64,000 bases of DNA from Blastopirellula marina DSM 3645 (GTDB taxonomy: Bacteria; Planctomycetota; Planctomycetia; Pirellulales; Pirellulaceae): positions 4,203,656 through 4,267,655 of the forward strand of contig NZ_CH672376.1 of the NCBI RefSeq assembly GCF_000153105.1, in the 5' to 3' direction. Both the position numbers and the translations under genes were made by a program. Position 1 is the stretch's first letter, and the number at the start of each line of letters is the position of its first letter. Below are positions 1-9,517 of this stretch, one piece after another. A model generated the notes under the pieces. That model saw only the letters and a program-made list of their open reading frames with translations, had not been told where the DNA came from and did no database searches.

Positions 1-996
<996 letters not shown>

Positions 997-1198
997 GTGT
1001 GGTCTTATTGCTCGCTAGAGGAGCAACGTGACGCAAAGGTTCATAGTACCTGGATTGGGGTTCGGCGGAAATCCCCGGGGCGTTGCGTAAGCTGTTGGCT
1101 GATCGACGGTTTGTGCCGGTTGAAAGCCGATTGGCTGCGATGCGGGGGGGGGCGGCCAGAGTAGGTAGCGGCGTAGGTTGGCGGTAGATCTGCGGCTG

Positions 1199-1693
1199 TT
1201 ACCGCACCGGGGCCGGCGTGACTTCCGGCGTGTGGCGGTAGTGTTCGATCGCTTGTTGCGGGTTCAGGTTGAAGATGGTGCGGCCGTCGGTCATCCAGGC
1301 GCCGTCAACGTACGAGAAGAGGGCGGTTGCGGCGCGAAGGTTCGAGACGGCGGCGACTTCTTCCATGCCGCCTCCTTCGATCGCTTCAAAGCTGATGGTG
1401 AGCGCGACAAAGGCGCGGAGCTGCGAGTTGGCCGGGTCGCGGGCAAACTGGACTTCGGATTGGAAATCGCAATGTTTCCAGGCCAAACCCCGCGGACGTC
1501 CCGAGTTGCTGGCGATCGTTTCAAATCTTGCTTCGAGTAATTCTCGTTGCAGCGAGAACTGTTTGCGAGCGGCCGTGAAGTCGACGCGGGGATTCTGGCG
1601 CTTGGCGCGGGCGCGTAGCCAGAGCCCGATAGCGACGGCGACGATCGCAACCAGTACAAGTCCGACCGCAATAGATTGGGAGGTTGCGTCCAT
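1199..1693 (-). CDS. Hypothetical membrane-anchored protein
   Basis: A 164-residue protein with one N-terminal transmembrane helix (AVGLVLVAIVAVAIGLW) followed by basic residues, which suggests an anchor with a cytoplasmic soluble domain. The ATG at 1693 is preferred because AAGGTGAG lies seven bases upstream; an in-frame GTG at 1738 would add 15 residues. The soluble part has no motif I recognise. It contains a conserved-looking core (LRAFVALTISFEAIEGGGME, then VDGAWMTDGRTIFNLNPQQA) that reads like a real fold. It stands alone between the tRNA and a divergent zinc-ribbon gene. Confidence 0.65.
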   Translation of the reverse strand: MDATSQSIAVGLVLVAIVAVAIGLWLRARAKRQNPRVDFTAARKQFSLQRELLEARFETIASNSGRPRGLAWKHCDFQSEVQFARDPANSQLRAFVALTISFEAIEGGGMEEVAAVSNLRAATALFSYVDGAWMTDGRTIFNLNPQQAIEHYRHTPEVTPAPVR

Positions 1694-1869
1694 GTAGGCG
1701 CTCACCTTGGTGGCGAGTCCGAGGAATTGAGTAGGCACTTGATTTTACTGACGCGCAGCGATGAAAATCAACTGTTTAGCGGAAAACCGACCAACAAGGT
1801 CGAAGATTGTGGGCGTAAATCCTGCCAGATCGTTCACTTCGCAAAAATTCTCCTCTTCGACGGCTCCTC

Positions 1870-2496
1870 ATGACTTTCACTTTGCAATGTCCCAACTGCC
1901 GGGCTGTGTTGGAATTGGACGCGGCGCCTGGCGGTTCGATTCGCTGCGCGGCGTGTGGGCACCAATTTCGCCCTGATTCGCTATCGATTGCGGCGCCGGT
2001 CGAGTCAATCGCTTCGCTCCGCATTCCCGAGGGACGAATCTACGGTCCGATGCCGCTGGATCAGTTGGAAGAATGGATCTGTCAGGGGCGCGTCGATGAT
2101 AAATGCGACGTGCGACTTACTTTGAATGGGCCTTGGCAATCGGCGGCGACGATTTTTCCGGTGCTTCAGTTGCCGCCGACGGTCAGCAGCGGCAATCCCT
2201 TTAAGATCGAGCCCAAACCGTTGGCCAACGCCGCGTCAGCATCGCGCTTGTCGGAACGGGGGATCATGATCGTCCTGTTTGGCGTCTTGGGTTGGGTCGG
2301 TTGTCCGGTCTTCGCCGTATTGGCGTGGGGCATGGGGGCATCCGACTTAGAAGCGCATCGCGAGGGAAGACTCGACACGCGCTCGGTGCTGATCACGCAG
2401 ATCGGCTATTTCTTGGGGATGTTTGGCGCGATCACTTGGGCGACAGCGATCTTGGGGACCGTGCTGATGATTTTGTTGCATCAGCTGACGATTTAG
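1870..2496 (+). CDS. Zinc-ribbon / GYF_2-like domain membrane protein
   Basis: A 208-residue protein. Residues 7-10 (CPNC) and 26-29 (CAAC) form a zinc ribbon of the kind that opens many planctomycete membrane proteins. Residues about 57-90 (RIYGPMPLDQLEEWICQGRV) match the GYF_2/DUF4339 pattern, a small fold thought to mediate protein contacts. Two hydrophobic stretches follow, near residues 131-156 and 172-204. The likely topology is a cytoplasmic sensor or adaptor head on a two-helix membrane anchor. The role is unknown. It ends nine bases before the convergent lipoprotein gene. Confidence 0.75.
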   Translation: MTFTLQCPNCRAVLELDAAPGGSIRCAACGHQFRPDSLSIAAPVESIASLRIPEGRIYGPMPLDQLEEWICQGRVDDKCDVRLTLNGPWQSAATIFPVLQLPPTVSSGNPFKIEPKPLANAASASRLSERGIMIVLFGVLGWVGCPVFAVLAWGMGASDLEAHREGRLDTRSVLITQIGYFLGMFGAITWATAILGTVLMILLHQLTI

Positions 2497-2504
2497 AGCG
2501 GACT

Positions 2505-2966
2505 TTATTTGTCAACTAAATCGAAAAGAATTTCGGTCGGACCTTCTTTGGATACATCGATCGTCAGGCCGGATTGGGTGAAATCGCCATAGCGTGCCGG
2601 GATATGAAAGACTGCTTTGCGCTTGATGATTTTAAGGCCTGTTGGATCGTTAGGATCGCTTTCCTCGATCAACTGACTCTTGTCGACGGCTACTTTGTAC
2701 TGTCCCGGAAAGACGCCGTCTCCTGGTGCTGTGGTCCCCATGAGGGCGACGCCATCGGTCCCAGTCAGTCCATTCGCGTATCGGTCATCGTCGCCGTAGA
2801 AGATGACGACGGCTTCATGGACGGGAGCCCCTTGGTAGTTGATTTGCACCTGAATTGGAATCTTGTTGGGATCAACGCTCGGACCGCAACCGGCGACGGA
2901 CAAGAGAAAAGCCGCTGCACAAGTAAGTTGGATAGGTTTGCAAAACGCGTGCATGTTCATCTTCAT
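2505..2966 (-). CDS. Small lipoprotein paired with a DUF1559 gene
   Basis: A 153-residue exported lipoprotein. The signal peptide ends in a lipobox-like LLSVAGC with Cys27. The mature part (VQINYQGAPVHEAVVIFYGD and onward) is a short beta-sandwich of the carboxypeptidase-regulatory or transthyretin-like type often seen in planctomycetes. It lies 57 bases downstream of the DUF1559 gene on the same strand, probably in one transcript. Three nearby ATG codons (2966, 2960, 2954) could serve as start. Function unknown; a cell-surface location is inferred. Confidence 0.8.
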   Translation of the reverse strand: MKMNMHAFCKPIQLTCAAAFLLSVAGCGPSVDPNKIPIQVQINYQGAPVHEAVVIFYGDDDRYANGLTGTDGVALMGTTAPGDGVFPGQYKVAVDKSQLIEESDPNDPTGLKIIKRKAVFHIPARYGDFTQSGLTIDVSKEGPTEILFDLVDK

Positions 2967-3023
2967 GGCCGTTACTTCAAAATTTTCGTTGAGCGTTCGT
3001 GCATCAGGCGAGATTCCTGCGTT

Positions 3024-4085
3024 CTATTGATTAAGGACTTCTCCGCCGGCTTTCGTGCTCATCGCGCCCCACACGCCAAACGGACTGGGAGAGCTCTTGT
3101 CAGTATTTTGTCGGTAGCCTGAAGCTTGATTACCAGTATCGATGGTGTCCGTGATGAAGCGAACTGAACCATCCATGAAGCCTGCGTTGACTCCTCCCGG
3201 ATGGTAGCTGGTGGGGGAGAGCAAATACTGGCTCGTGCCATGGCTTGTTCCGTCAGCAATCAGCACCGAATTGGGTGGTGTTGCGGCGGTGATGGCCGAA
3301 AAGAGAATCGCCCCGTCCCAGGCTTTGAAGCCGCGTAGCGCTTGACTCGAAAACGTTCCTACCGTCGAAACGTATTTTTTGGTTGCCCGATTGTACAAAG
3401 GAGTCAGCGCCGCCGGATTCCAGCTTGCTGAGCTTGGCTTGGTGACAACCGCGCCGAAGCCGTTATTCGCTGACGGCCGAACGCCTTCAGAGGTTCCCAT
3501 GGTATTACTTGTGCCGTCAATAATGTCAGACATCCGCGACCACGCATCGTTTAAAAAGACGCCGGAGTTTAAATCACCGGAGGTATACGAGCCGGTAGGG
3601 TAAGAATGGTACGGGCGATCGCCGACGCAGAAGTAGTAGTCCGCAAGGCCAAGCGTTTTGTCCGGCGCTTCCGGCGATTCGGTCGGACCAGCATTGCTGG
3701 GACAAAGAAACGAATCGACGGTGGTTTTCCAAATCGCCCCCGACGCGTCATAGGAACCATATGTGGAAGCCATCCCTTGGTCGTAGAACGCCGTCTGCTC
3801 CATAAACGGTAAGACTGCGAAGCGTGCATTCATGCGATTGTTGCCGGCATAGCTGGCGGCGCCTTTGGGGTTGCCTGCTCTCAGTGCCGGGAAAGCGTTA
3901 AACACATCATGGTAGAGCTGAATGGCCAAGCCGAGTTGCTTGAGATTGTTCGTGCATTGCATCCGGCGAGCCGCTTCACGAGCCTGCTGGACGGCAGGCA
4001 AAAGTAACGCAATTAAGACGCCGATGATTGCAATCACGACCAGCAATTCCACCAGGGTAAAGCCGGTTCGTCGCGTTTGAGTCAT
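3024..4085 (-). CDS. DUF1559 domain protein with prepilin-type N-terminus (copy 1)
   Basis: A 353-residue protein. Residues 7-30 carry the type IV prepilin cleavage and methylation signal ([16 protein letters not shown]), followed by the conserved [20 protein letters not shown] segment. The rest is the DUF1559 (SBP_bac_10-like) domain ending in the H-x9-DG motif (SYHPGGVNAGFMDGSV). Such proteins are hugely expanded in Planctomycetes and are presumed to be exported and assembled or processed like pseudopilins; their role is unknown. It forms a pair with the downstream lipoprotein gene. Four other copies lie in this window. Confidence 0.93.
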   Translation of the reverse strand: MTQTRRTGFTLVELLVVIAIIGVLIALLLPAVQQAREAARRMQCTNNLKQLGLAIQLYHDVFNAFPALRAGNPKGAASYAGNNRMNARFAVLPFMEQTAFYDQGMASTYGSYDASGAIWKTTVDSFLCPSNAGPTESPEAPDKTLGLADYYFCVGDRPYHSYPTGSYTSGDLNSGVFLNDAWSRMSDIIDGTSNTMGTSEGVRPSANNGFGAVVTKPSSASWNPAALTPLYNRATKKYVSTVGTFSSQALRGFKAWDGAILFSAITAATPPNSVLIADGTSHGTSQYLLSPTSYHPGGVNAGFMDGSVRFITDTIDTGNQASGYRQNTDKSSPSPFGVWGAMSTKAGGEVLNQ

Positions 4086-4317
4086 ACGGAACTCCTGGGG
4101 AAATGAAAAAAAAGATAACGTGCATTGTTTTAATGTTGTTTTGGTATCGCGTCAAATCTAAACAAGCGGCTCCATCCAATTCCGTGCCATATTCATGTTG
4201 GTCCATGCGTAGTATTCATGCGCAGGTCGGTAGCCTGATGATCGCGATGAGCGTCCGTGTCTCCCTCCGGTGGAATCTGTTTGGGGCCAAGGGGGAGAGC
4301 AACTGTCGGAAAGCCAC

Positions 4318-5022
4318 ATGCGATATTTGTCGAATCGAGAACAGTTGGTTTGCTCGGATGTCGTCGCTAATAGCCAAATGAATCGCCAGCGACGCATGCG
4401 GGGGGCGAACAGCTACGAGCGTGATCTCAAGTTTGACTTGTTGAAATATTTGCGATTGGTATGTCAACGCGAAGGACGCGCTCGTTGGCTACACATCTGC
4501 TGTGGCGCCGGCAATGCATTGGTCGAAGCAGCGGATGTCACCGCCGCTGAGTCGCTGACTGTCGAAATTGTGGGTATCGACTTGGTGGGAAGGTTTTGTG
4601 CAAACAGCGAAGCTTCGCGACTGCAGTTGATGAAATCATCGGTTGAGGATTTTCAACCGACGTCGTCCTTCGATTTGATTACGTCGGTCCACGGGCTGCA
4701 CTATCTGGGCGATAAATTGGGGATCATCGCCACGGCGACCTCATGGCTGACGCCTGACGGCCGCTGTGTCGGAAATCTCGACGCGAAAAATCTTCAACTC
4801 CACGGGCATCGCACTTCGGAGGCGATCTTTCGTTACCTGCGCAGCGCGGGACTGAGTTATTCGAGTCGGACAAAGTTGCTTGAATATAGGGAGCGGCGCG
4901 AGCTGGCGCCGCCGTTTGAATATCTGGGTGCGGATGATTCGGCAGGGCCGAACTATACAGGGCAAGCGGCGATTAACTCGCACTATGCGATGCAAAGTAA
5001 GGCCGCTGAGAAGTCAACTTGA
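4318..5022 (+). CDS. Class I SAM-dependent methyltransferase
   Basis: A 234-residue protein. Motif I is ARWLHICCGAGNALVEAA, the acidic residue after strand 2 is in VEIVGIDLVG, and a post-motif region reads FDLITSVHGLHYLGDKLG then SWLTPDGRCVGNLD. These fit a Rossmann-fold SAM methyltransferase; the substrate cannot be read from sequence. The start is uncertain. ATG 4318 has a weak GGAAA upstream; ATG 4378 (MNRQRRMRGANSYERDL) or GTG 4270 are alternatives. The protein ends close to or within the end of a probable pseudogene on the other strand. Confidence 0.75.
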   Translation: MRYLSNREQLVCSDVVANSQMNRQRRMRGANSYERDLKFDLLKYLRLVCQREGRARWLHICCGAGNALVEAADVTAAESLTVEIVGIDLVGRFCANSEASRLQLMKSSVEDFQPTSSFDLITSVHGLHYLGDKLGIIATATSWLTPDGRCVGNLDAKNLQLHGHRTSEAIFRYLRSAGLSYSSRTKLLEYRERRELAPPFEYLGADDSAGPNYTGQAAINSHYAMQSKAAEKST

Positions 5023-5396
5023 GACCAAGACAAGTCCGCCGATCGCGTGGTTTTTCCAAACGATCACGACACCGATTCGCATTGCCAGGGTGTTGGGAAT
5101 GATGATAAATGGGTAAATTTTTATCGCCTGCTCTGAGCTGATTGCGAAGCTCTCGCCACTGGTTGAAGTTTGCCAATGTCGCATCCAACTCAGCGACAGC
5201 GAGTGATCTACCAAAAAATCGGTAGGAAAAGGGGGCGTGCGCAAGAGCGCAATCCCATAACGCTTGCTCTAAGCCGGTCAACGATACATAGCAGATGCTC
5301 CCAATCCGTCAGCAGGTATTTGAGGCGATAGAACGGCGGAAATCGATGCCGCCAGTAAGCGTTTTTGATTTTCGCAACAAGGCGCTCGCTATTCAT
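5014..5396 (-). pseudogene. Possible frameshifted remnant of an unknown gene
   Basis: On the minus strand three short frames join into one plausible protein of about 125 residues if two frameshifts are repaired. The first part (MNSERLVAKIKNAYWRHRF to HLLCIVDRL) runs from 5396. The frame changes near 5270 into EQALWDCALAHAPFSYRFFG and onward. It changes again at the A5 run near 5115 (read as RAGDK) into IYPFIIIPNTLAMRIGVVIV, ending at 5014. The second break is a single-base gain in a homopolymer. I do not recognise the family. It could also be non-coding sequence that happens to read well. Confidence 0.35.
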
Positions 5397-5445
5397 TGCC
5401 GGCTTACGGTCAAATTTCTTTGAATTAGGAAAGAGATTCTCCCTC

Positions 5446-6303
5446 ATGCCAATCTTCGGAGCTCACATGTCGATCGCCGGCGGCTATTACAAAGCCGTCA
5501 ATGCCGCCGCGGAAGAGTCGATGCAGTGCGTTCAGTTGTTCACCAAGAATAACAATCAGTGGCGCGCTAAGGAAATTACCGACAAAGATGTGAAGCTGTT
5601 TCAAGATGCGCTGGGCGAAAAGGGAGTGAAGCATCCGCTTTCGCATGCGTCGTACTTGATCAATATGGGATCGCCCAAGCCAGAACTGTGGGAAAAATCG
5701 CGCGATGCGATGATTGTCGAACTGCAGCGGGCCAATCAGTTGGGGATTCCGTATGTCGTGGTCCATCCCGGCGCGTTTGTCGACAGCAGCGAAGAAGAAG
5801 GGATCGCGGCGGTGGTAAAAGCGCTGGATGAAGTGATCAACGCAACATTGGATCTCGATTCGATCTGCCTGTTAGAAACGACGGCAGGGCAGGGGAGCTG
5901 TTTGGGGCACACGTTTGAGCATCTTGGCGCGATGCTGGACGGTGTGAAGAAGAAGGATCGGGTAGGCGTCTGTCTTGATACTTGTCATATCTTTGCCGCC
6001 GGTTATCCCATTGGAACCGAGAAAGAGTACGAAGCGACTTGGAAGCAATTTGAATCGCTCATCGGGCTCGACAAGTTGAAAGCGATTCATCTGAATGACA
6101 GTAAGAAACCGCTTGGTTCGCGGGTCGATCGGCATGAGCACATCGGCGAGGGTTGTCTGGGAATCGAACCGTTTCGCTTGTTGGTCAATGATGCACGCTT
6201 CAAAACGATGCCGATGTACCTGGAGACTCCGAAGGGGGACGAAGACGGGGAAACTTTCGACACTCGCAATCTGGCGACGCTGCGGCGATTGATGAAATCA
6301 TAA
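5446..6303 (+). CDS. nfo: Deoxyribonuclease IV (endonuclease IV, AP endonuclease)
   Basis: A 285-residue zinc-dependent AP endonuclease that cuts 5' to abasic sites in base excision repair. Family landmarks follow the expected order: GAHMSIAGG at the N-terminus, HASYLINMGSP, VVHPGAFVD, LLETTAGQGS, VCLDTCHIFAAGY, IHLNDSKKPLGSRVDRHEHI and YLETPKGD. These supply the His, Glu and Asp ligands of the three-zinc site. The length is typical. The ATG at 5446 is chosen because MPIFGAHMS matches the family start and AGGAAAGAG lies upstream; the frame is open further 5'. It appears to be a single-gene unit. Confidence 0.95.
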   Translation: MPIFGAHMSIAGGYYKAVNAAAEESMQCVQLFTKNNNQWRAKEITDKDVKLFQDALGEKGVKHPLSHASYLINMGSPKPELWEKSRDAMIVELQRANQLGIPYVVVHPGAFVDSSEEEGIAAVVKALDEVINATLDLDSICLLETTAGQGSCLGHTFEHLGAMLDGVKKKDRVGVCLDTCHIFAAGYPIGTEKEYEATWKQFESLIGLDKLKAIHLNDSKKPLGSRVDRHEHIGEGCLGIEPFRLLVNDARFKTMPMYLETPKGDEDGETFDTRNLATLRRLMKS

Positions 6304-6495
6304 GCGCCGCTTGGTGCGTGACGCTGAAATGCGACCGAAATGAACGTTCGATGAAGCGCCCATGAAGTCTCTCACTTCTGGGGGAAGCTGCTGCTGAATT
6401 CGCGCGGAAATCGGAAGTCTCTGCGATATAACCGTTTGGCAAGGGCCTGTGGTCGAATCGACCACAACCGTTTTGCAGCGGTTGGGGACTGCTTC

Positions 6496-7197
6496 ATGAA
6501 CTATCATTGTCCGCTTTGCGAGACGTTGGGAGTCGTACCTGACGAAGCGCGCGGCCATGAGGTGCTGTGTCTGAAATGTCGGCGCAGCTTCTTTATCCCA
6601 GATCGTAGCGTTGCCGAGCGCATGCAGTTGGGCGTTTTGTTTGCTGCGCGGCGCAATGACGGCGAAGTGATTCGCGCATTCGCCGATCAGCAGGCCGATC
6701 TCGACGTGCAGAATCCCCGAGATGGCCACACGCCGCTGCACGTCGCTAGTTTGCACGGCAAGCTGCACGCGCTGAAAGAATTGTTAGCAGGCGGCGCGAA
6801 GCTAGAGATTCGCGCGAGTCGAACTGAGCAGACGCCGCTCTTGTACGCCGCGCGCGAAGGGCATGCCGAAGCGGCGACGATGCTGATCGCCCAAGGCGCC
6901 AATCTGCAAGCACGCGATCCAGACGGCTGCGGAGCGCTGCACTGGGCGGCTCGCAAGGGGTTTTTGGATGTCGCCAAGGTGCTGGTCAAAGCGGGCGCTG
7001 ACATCCAAATGAACAACATCAATGGGTTGCGACCGATTCAATTTGCCGTCGCCTATCATCAACCGGCGGTGCGCGATTATCTTGTCGCCGCGGAACGTGC
7101 GGCCGGTTTCATCCAGCGACAGATCAGCAAAGGTGACAAGAACCAAACGATGAATCGGGTCATGTTTGGCTTGGGATCGAAAAAGAAAAAAGGCTAG
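6496..7197 (+). CDS. Zinc-ribbon ankyrin-repeat protein
   Basis: A 233-residue protein. The N-terminus has two CxxC knuckles (residues 5-8 and 25-28), probably a zinc ribbon. About four ankyrin repeats follow (DGHTPLHVASLHGK, EQTPLLYAAREGHAEA, DGCGALHWAARKGFLDVAKV, NGLRPIQFAVAYHQPAVRDY). A basic tail ends in GSKKKKG. It has no signal peptide and so is probably a cytoplasmic protein-binding adaptor; the partner is unknown. ATG 6496 places the ribbon at the very start. The stop codon overlaps the stop of the convergent metal transporter operon at 7194-7197. Confidence 0.82.
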   Translation: MNYHCPLCETLGVVPDEARGHEVLCLKCRRSFFIPDRSVAERMQLGVLFAARRNDGEVIRAFADQQADLDVQNPRDGHTPLHVASLHGKLHALKELLAGGAKLEIRASRTEQTPLLYAAREGHAEAATMLIAQGANLQARDPDGCGALHWAARKGFLDVAKVLVKAGADIQMNNINGLRPIQFAVAYHQPAVRDYLVAAERAAGFIQRQISKGDKNQTMNRVMFGLGSKKKKG

Positions 7198-8735
7198 TCT
7201 ACTTGTCGCTCGCTGTTCGGATCGGCTAGACGCACGGTCAGCTGATCGGCCGAGTCATGATCGAGATGCAACTCTTCGCCGCTGGGCAAACGGAAGGTCC
7301 AGATGGTGTCGTCCATTTCACGCGGGCCGGCGACAATCACGTCGCCGAGCGCGACTTGATCATGCAGGTGACTGCCGATGATCGCGGTAACGACGCCGCG
7401 GTGCCGGTCACGCAAGAGACTTGCTTTTACTTCTGCGCCGGGGATCAAGTCGATGAAGTCTTCGGGAATTTCTTGTCCGTGCGGATCGCGCGTCGGATGT
7501 CCTAGTCGATCATCCAGATAGTCGACGGTCGCCTCGTCGTTGAGATGCTCTAACAGATGAGCGCGATCATGTAGCGAATCTTCGGGCATGCCGACTCGTT
7601 GCAGATAGGTTTCCCAAATTCGATGCGCACGCATCAAACGTCGCGCTTCATGATTTCCGGACTCGGTCAGAATAAAACCGTGCGGCGTCTGGTTGAGGAG
7701 CGACATCGCCACCATGCGTCGTAACACGCGACGTAATACGGCAGGCGTCGCTTGCACGTGGGCTCGAATGGTTTCGAATCGCGTTGCATGCGTCTCGTCG
7801 CGCCGCAAGCAACCTAGGACGTCTTCGACAATATGTTGCGGAACCTGGCTCCAGCGCCGCAGCGTGCCGGCTAACAGCCCGTTGTGCGGCGCGAGAATCA
7901 AGATCGCCATAAATTGCAGGGTGCCGGCCATCACGATCGACGAACCGGCGCCGATGTTGAGCCAGGCCGAAGTATAAACTCCGAGCACGACGCTGCTAAC
8001 GCCGAGCGCCGCTGAGAGGACCAGCATGCTCGACAACCGATTGCAGAGCAAATAAGCGGCGGCCGCCGGCGTAATCAACAGCCCCACCACTTGAATGATG
8101 CCGACGATAGAAACGGCTGACACGACGACTAGCGACGTGCAAGCGGTCAACAAATAACCGATCAGCGGCGCCGAAACTCCCACCGACGCGGCCATGATCG
8201 GATCGAAACTGGTTAGTTGCAACTGGCGATAAAACAAGATCACGACGAACAGGATGATCGCGGTGACGGCGCCCATCATCCAGAGCCGCTCGGCGTCGAC
8301 GACCAAGACGTCGCCCATCACCATGTGCATCAAGTCGACGTGGATCTCGCTTGAGAAGACGCTCGCCATCGCGCCGCCAAAAGCGAAGATGCCGGTGTAC
8401 ATGATGCCGATCGCCGTATCATCTTTGATGCGTGAAGCACGGGAGACAAAACCGATCAACAGCACCGTCACAAAGCCGGCCAACAACGCGCCAATGATCA
8501 TCGCGCCAAAATGGGCTTCTTCGCCGGCGATCAATTTCATCAGCAAATAGCCGCCGACGACGCCGGCCAGCATCGAATGCGAGATCGCGTCTCCCAAAAA
8601 GGCCATGCGGCGCAGCACGATAAAGCAGCCGATCATCGACGAAGCGATCGCGACCAGTGAGCCTGCGAACATCGCGCGAAATAGATATCCGCCGGAAGCC
8701 AGCGGCTCGACAAAGACGTCGTACAGAAAGTTCAT
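7194..8735 (-). CDS. Metal ABC transporter permease fused to a DtxR/MntR-like metal-sensing regulator
   Basis: A 513-residue fusion. Residues 1-290 form an ABC-3 family permease with 8-9 hydrophobic helices (for example SLVAIASSMIGCFIVLRRMA and GIIQVVGLLITPAAAAYLL), the channel for Zn, Mn or Fe. Residues about 310-425 look like a DtxR/MntR repressor: a winged-helix segment (TPAVLRRVLRRMVAMSLL, then FILTESG) and the dimerisation/metal region RAHRIWETYL and LHDRAHLLEHLNDE. Aligned by eye to DtxR, H371, E375, H389, E396 and H397 match metal ligands, and H393 replaces Cys102. The tail (430-513) is unassigned. It overlaps the ATPase gene by ATGA. Confidence 0.9.
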   Translation of the reverse strand: MNFLYDVFVEPLASGGYLFRAMFAGSLVAIASSMIGCFIVLRRMAFLGDAISHSMLAGVVGGYLLMKLIAGEEAHFGAMIIGALLAGFVTVLLIGFVSRASRIKDDTAIGIMYTGIFAFGGAMASVFSSEIHVDLMHMVMGDVLVVDAERLWMMGAVTAIILFVVILFYRQLQLTSFDPIMAASVGVSAPLIGYLLTACTSLVVVSAVSIVGIIQVVGLLITPAAAAYLLCNRLSSMLVLSAALGVSSVVLGVYTSAWLNIGAGSSIVMAGTLQFMAILILAPHNGLLAGTLRRWSQVPQHIVEDVLGCLRRDETHATRFETIRAHVQATPAVLRRVLRRMVAMSLLNQTPHGFILTESGNHEARRLMRAHRIWETYLQRVGMPEDSLHDRAHLLEHLNDEATVDYLDDRLGHPTRDPHGQEIPEDFIDLIPGAEVKASLLRDRHRGVVTAIIGSHLHDQVALGDVIVAGPREMDDTIWTFRLPSGEELHLDHDSADQLTVRLADPNSERQVD

Positions 8736-9517
8736 TTGTCACCTCCTGTCGAGACGTCCCGCAAGTGCTCAAACGCTTTCAGCGATCCTTCGTAGACTTC
8801 AGACAACAGTTCAGGCTGCAAGACTTGCTGCGGCGATCCGAACGCGAATAGTCGCTGTTTGATCAACAGCAGCGAATCAAAATATTCGGCGGCAGTCGCC
8901 AGATCATGATGGACGACGATCAGCGTTCGTCCCGCCTGCTTGGTGCTGTCCAGCACTTCGAGCAGCGCACGTTCGGTCGCGGCGTCGACGCCGGCGAATG
9001 GTTCATCGAGCAACAGAATATCGGCGCCTTGGGCGAGCGCTCGCGCCATAAAGACCCGCTGCTGTTGTCCGCCAGAGAGCTGCCCGATCTGCCGGCGGCG
9101 GAATTTCTCCATGCGTACGGTCACCAACGCGTCGTCGACATGCTGGCGATCTTCACGCGACGGTCCCCAAGCCCAAAAGGGGATTTGGCCATAGCGTCCC
9201 ATCATGACAACCTGCTCGACGGTGACCGGAAAATCCCAGTCGACCGCGCCGCGCTGCGGAACATAGGCGACGCGCCGCCGGGCTTTGTCGGTCGGCGCGC
9301 CAAACAGGCGAACCTCGCCCAAGTCGGGTTTCAGGAAGCCGAGAATCGCTTTGATCAGGGTCGATTTTCCCGAGCCGTTGGGGCCGATCACTCCGACTAA
9401 CTGTCCCGCTTCGATCTGAAACGAAATGTCGAGCAGCGCCGGCGTGGGGCCATAGCTCACCGTCAGGTGGTCGACCTGAACCGCGGGAACACCAGAACGT
9501 GTCGGTCGGGCGATCAT
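8732..9517 (-). CDS. Metal ABC transporter ATP-binding protein
   Basis: A 261-residue ABC ATPase of the zinc/manganese/iron (ZnuC/MntB-like) family. It carries Walker A GPNGSGKST, the Q-loop in YVPQRGAVDWDFP, signature LSGGQQQR, Walker B ILLLDEPFAGVD and the switch His in VVHHDL. It energises the permease encoded next. The ATG at 9517 overlaps the upstream gene's stop as ATGA (9514-9517), and its own stop overlaps the permease start as ATGA (8732-8735), so the operon is translationally coupled. An upstream in-frame extension lies inside the previous gene and is rejected. Confidence 0.94.
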   Translation of the reverse strand: MIARPTRSGVPAVQVDHLTVSYGPTPALLDISFQIEAGQLVGVIGPNGSGKSTLIKAILGFLKPDLGEVRLFGAPTDKARRRVAYVPQRGAVDWDFPVTVEQVVMMGRYGQIPFWAWGPSREDRQHVDDALVTVRMEKFRRRQIGQLSGGQQQRVFMARALAQGADILLLDEPFAGVDAATERALLEVLDSTKQAGRTLIVVHHDLATAAEYFDSLLLIKQRLFAFGSPQQVLQPELLSEVYEGSLKAFEHLRDVSTGGDK

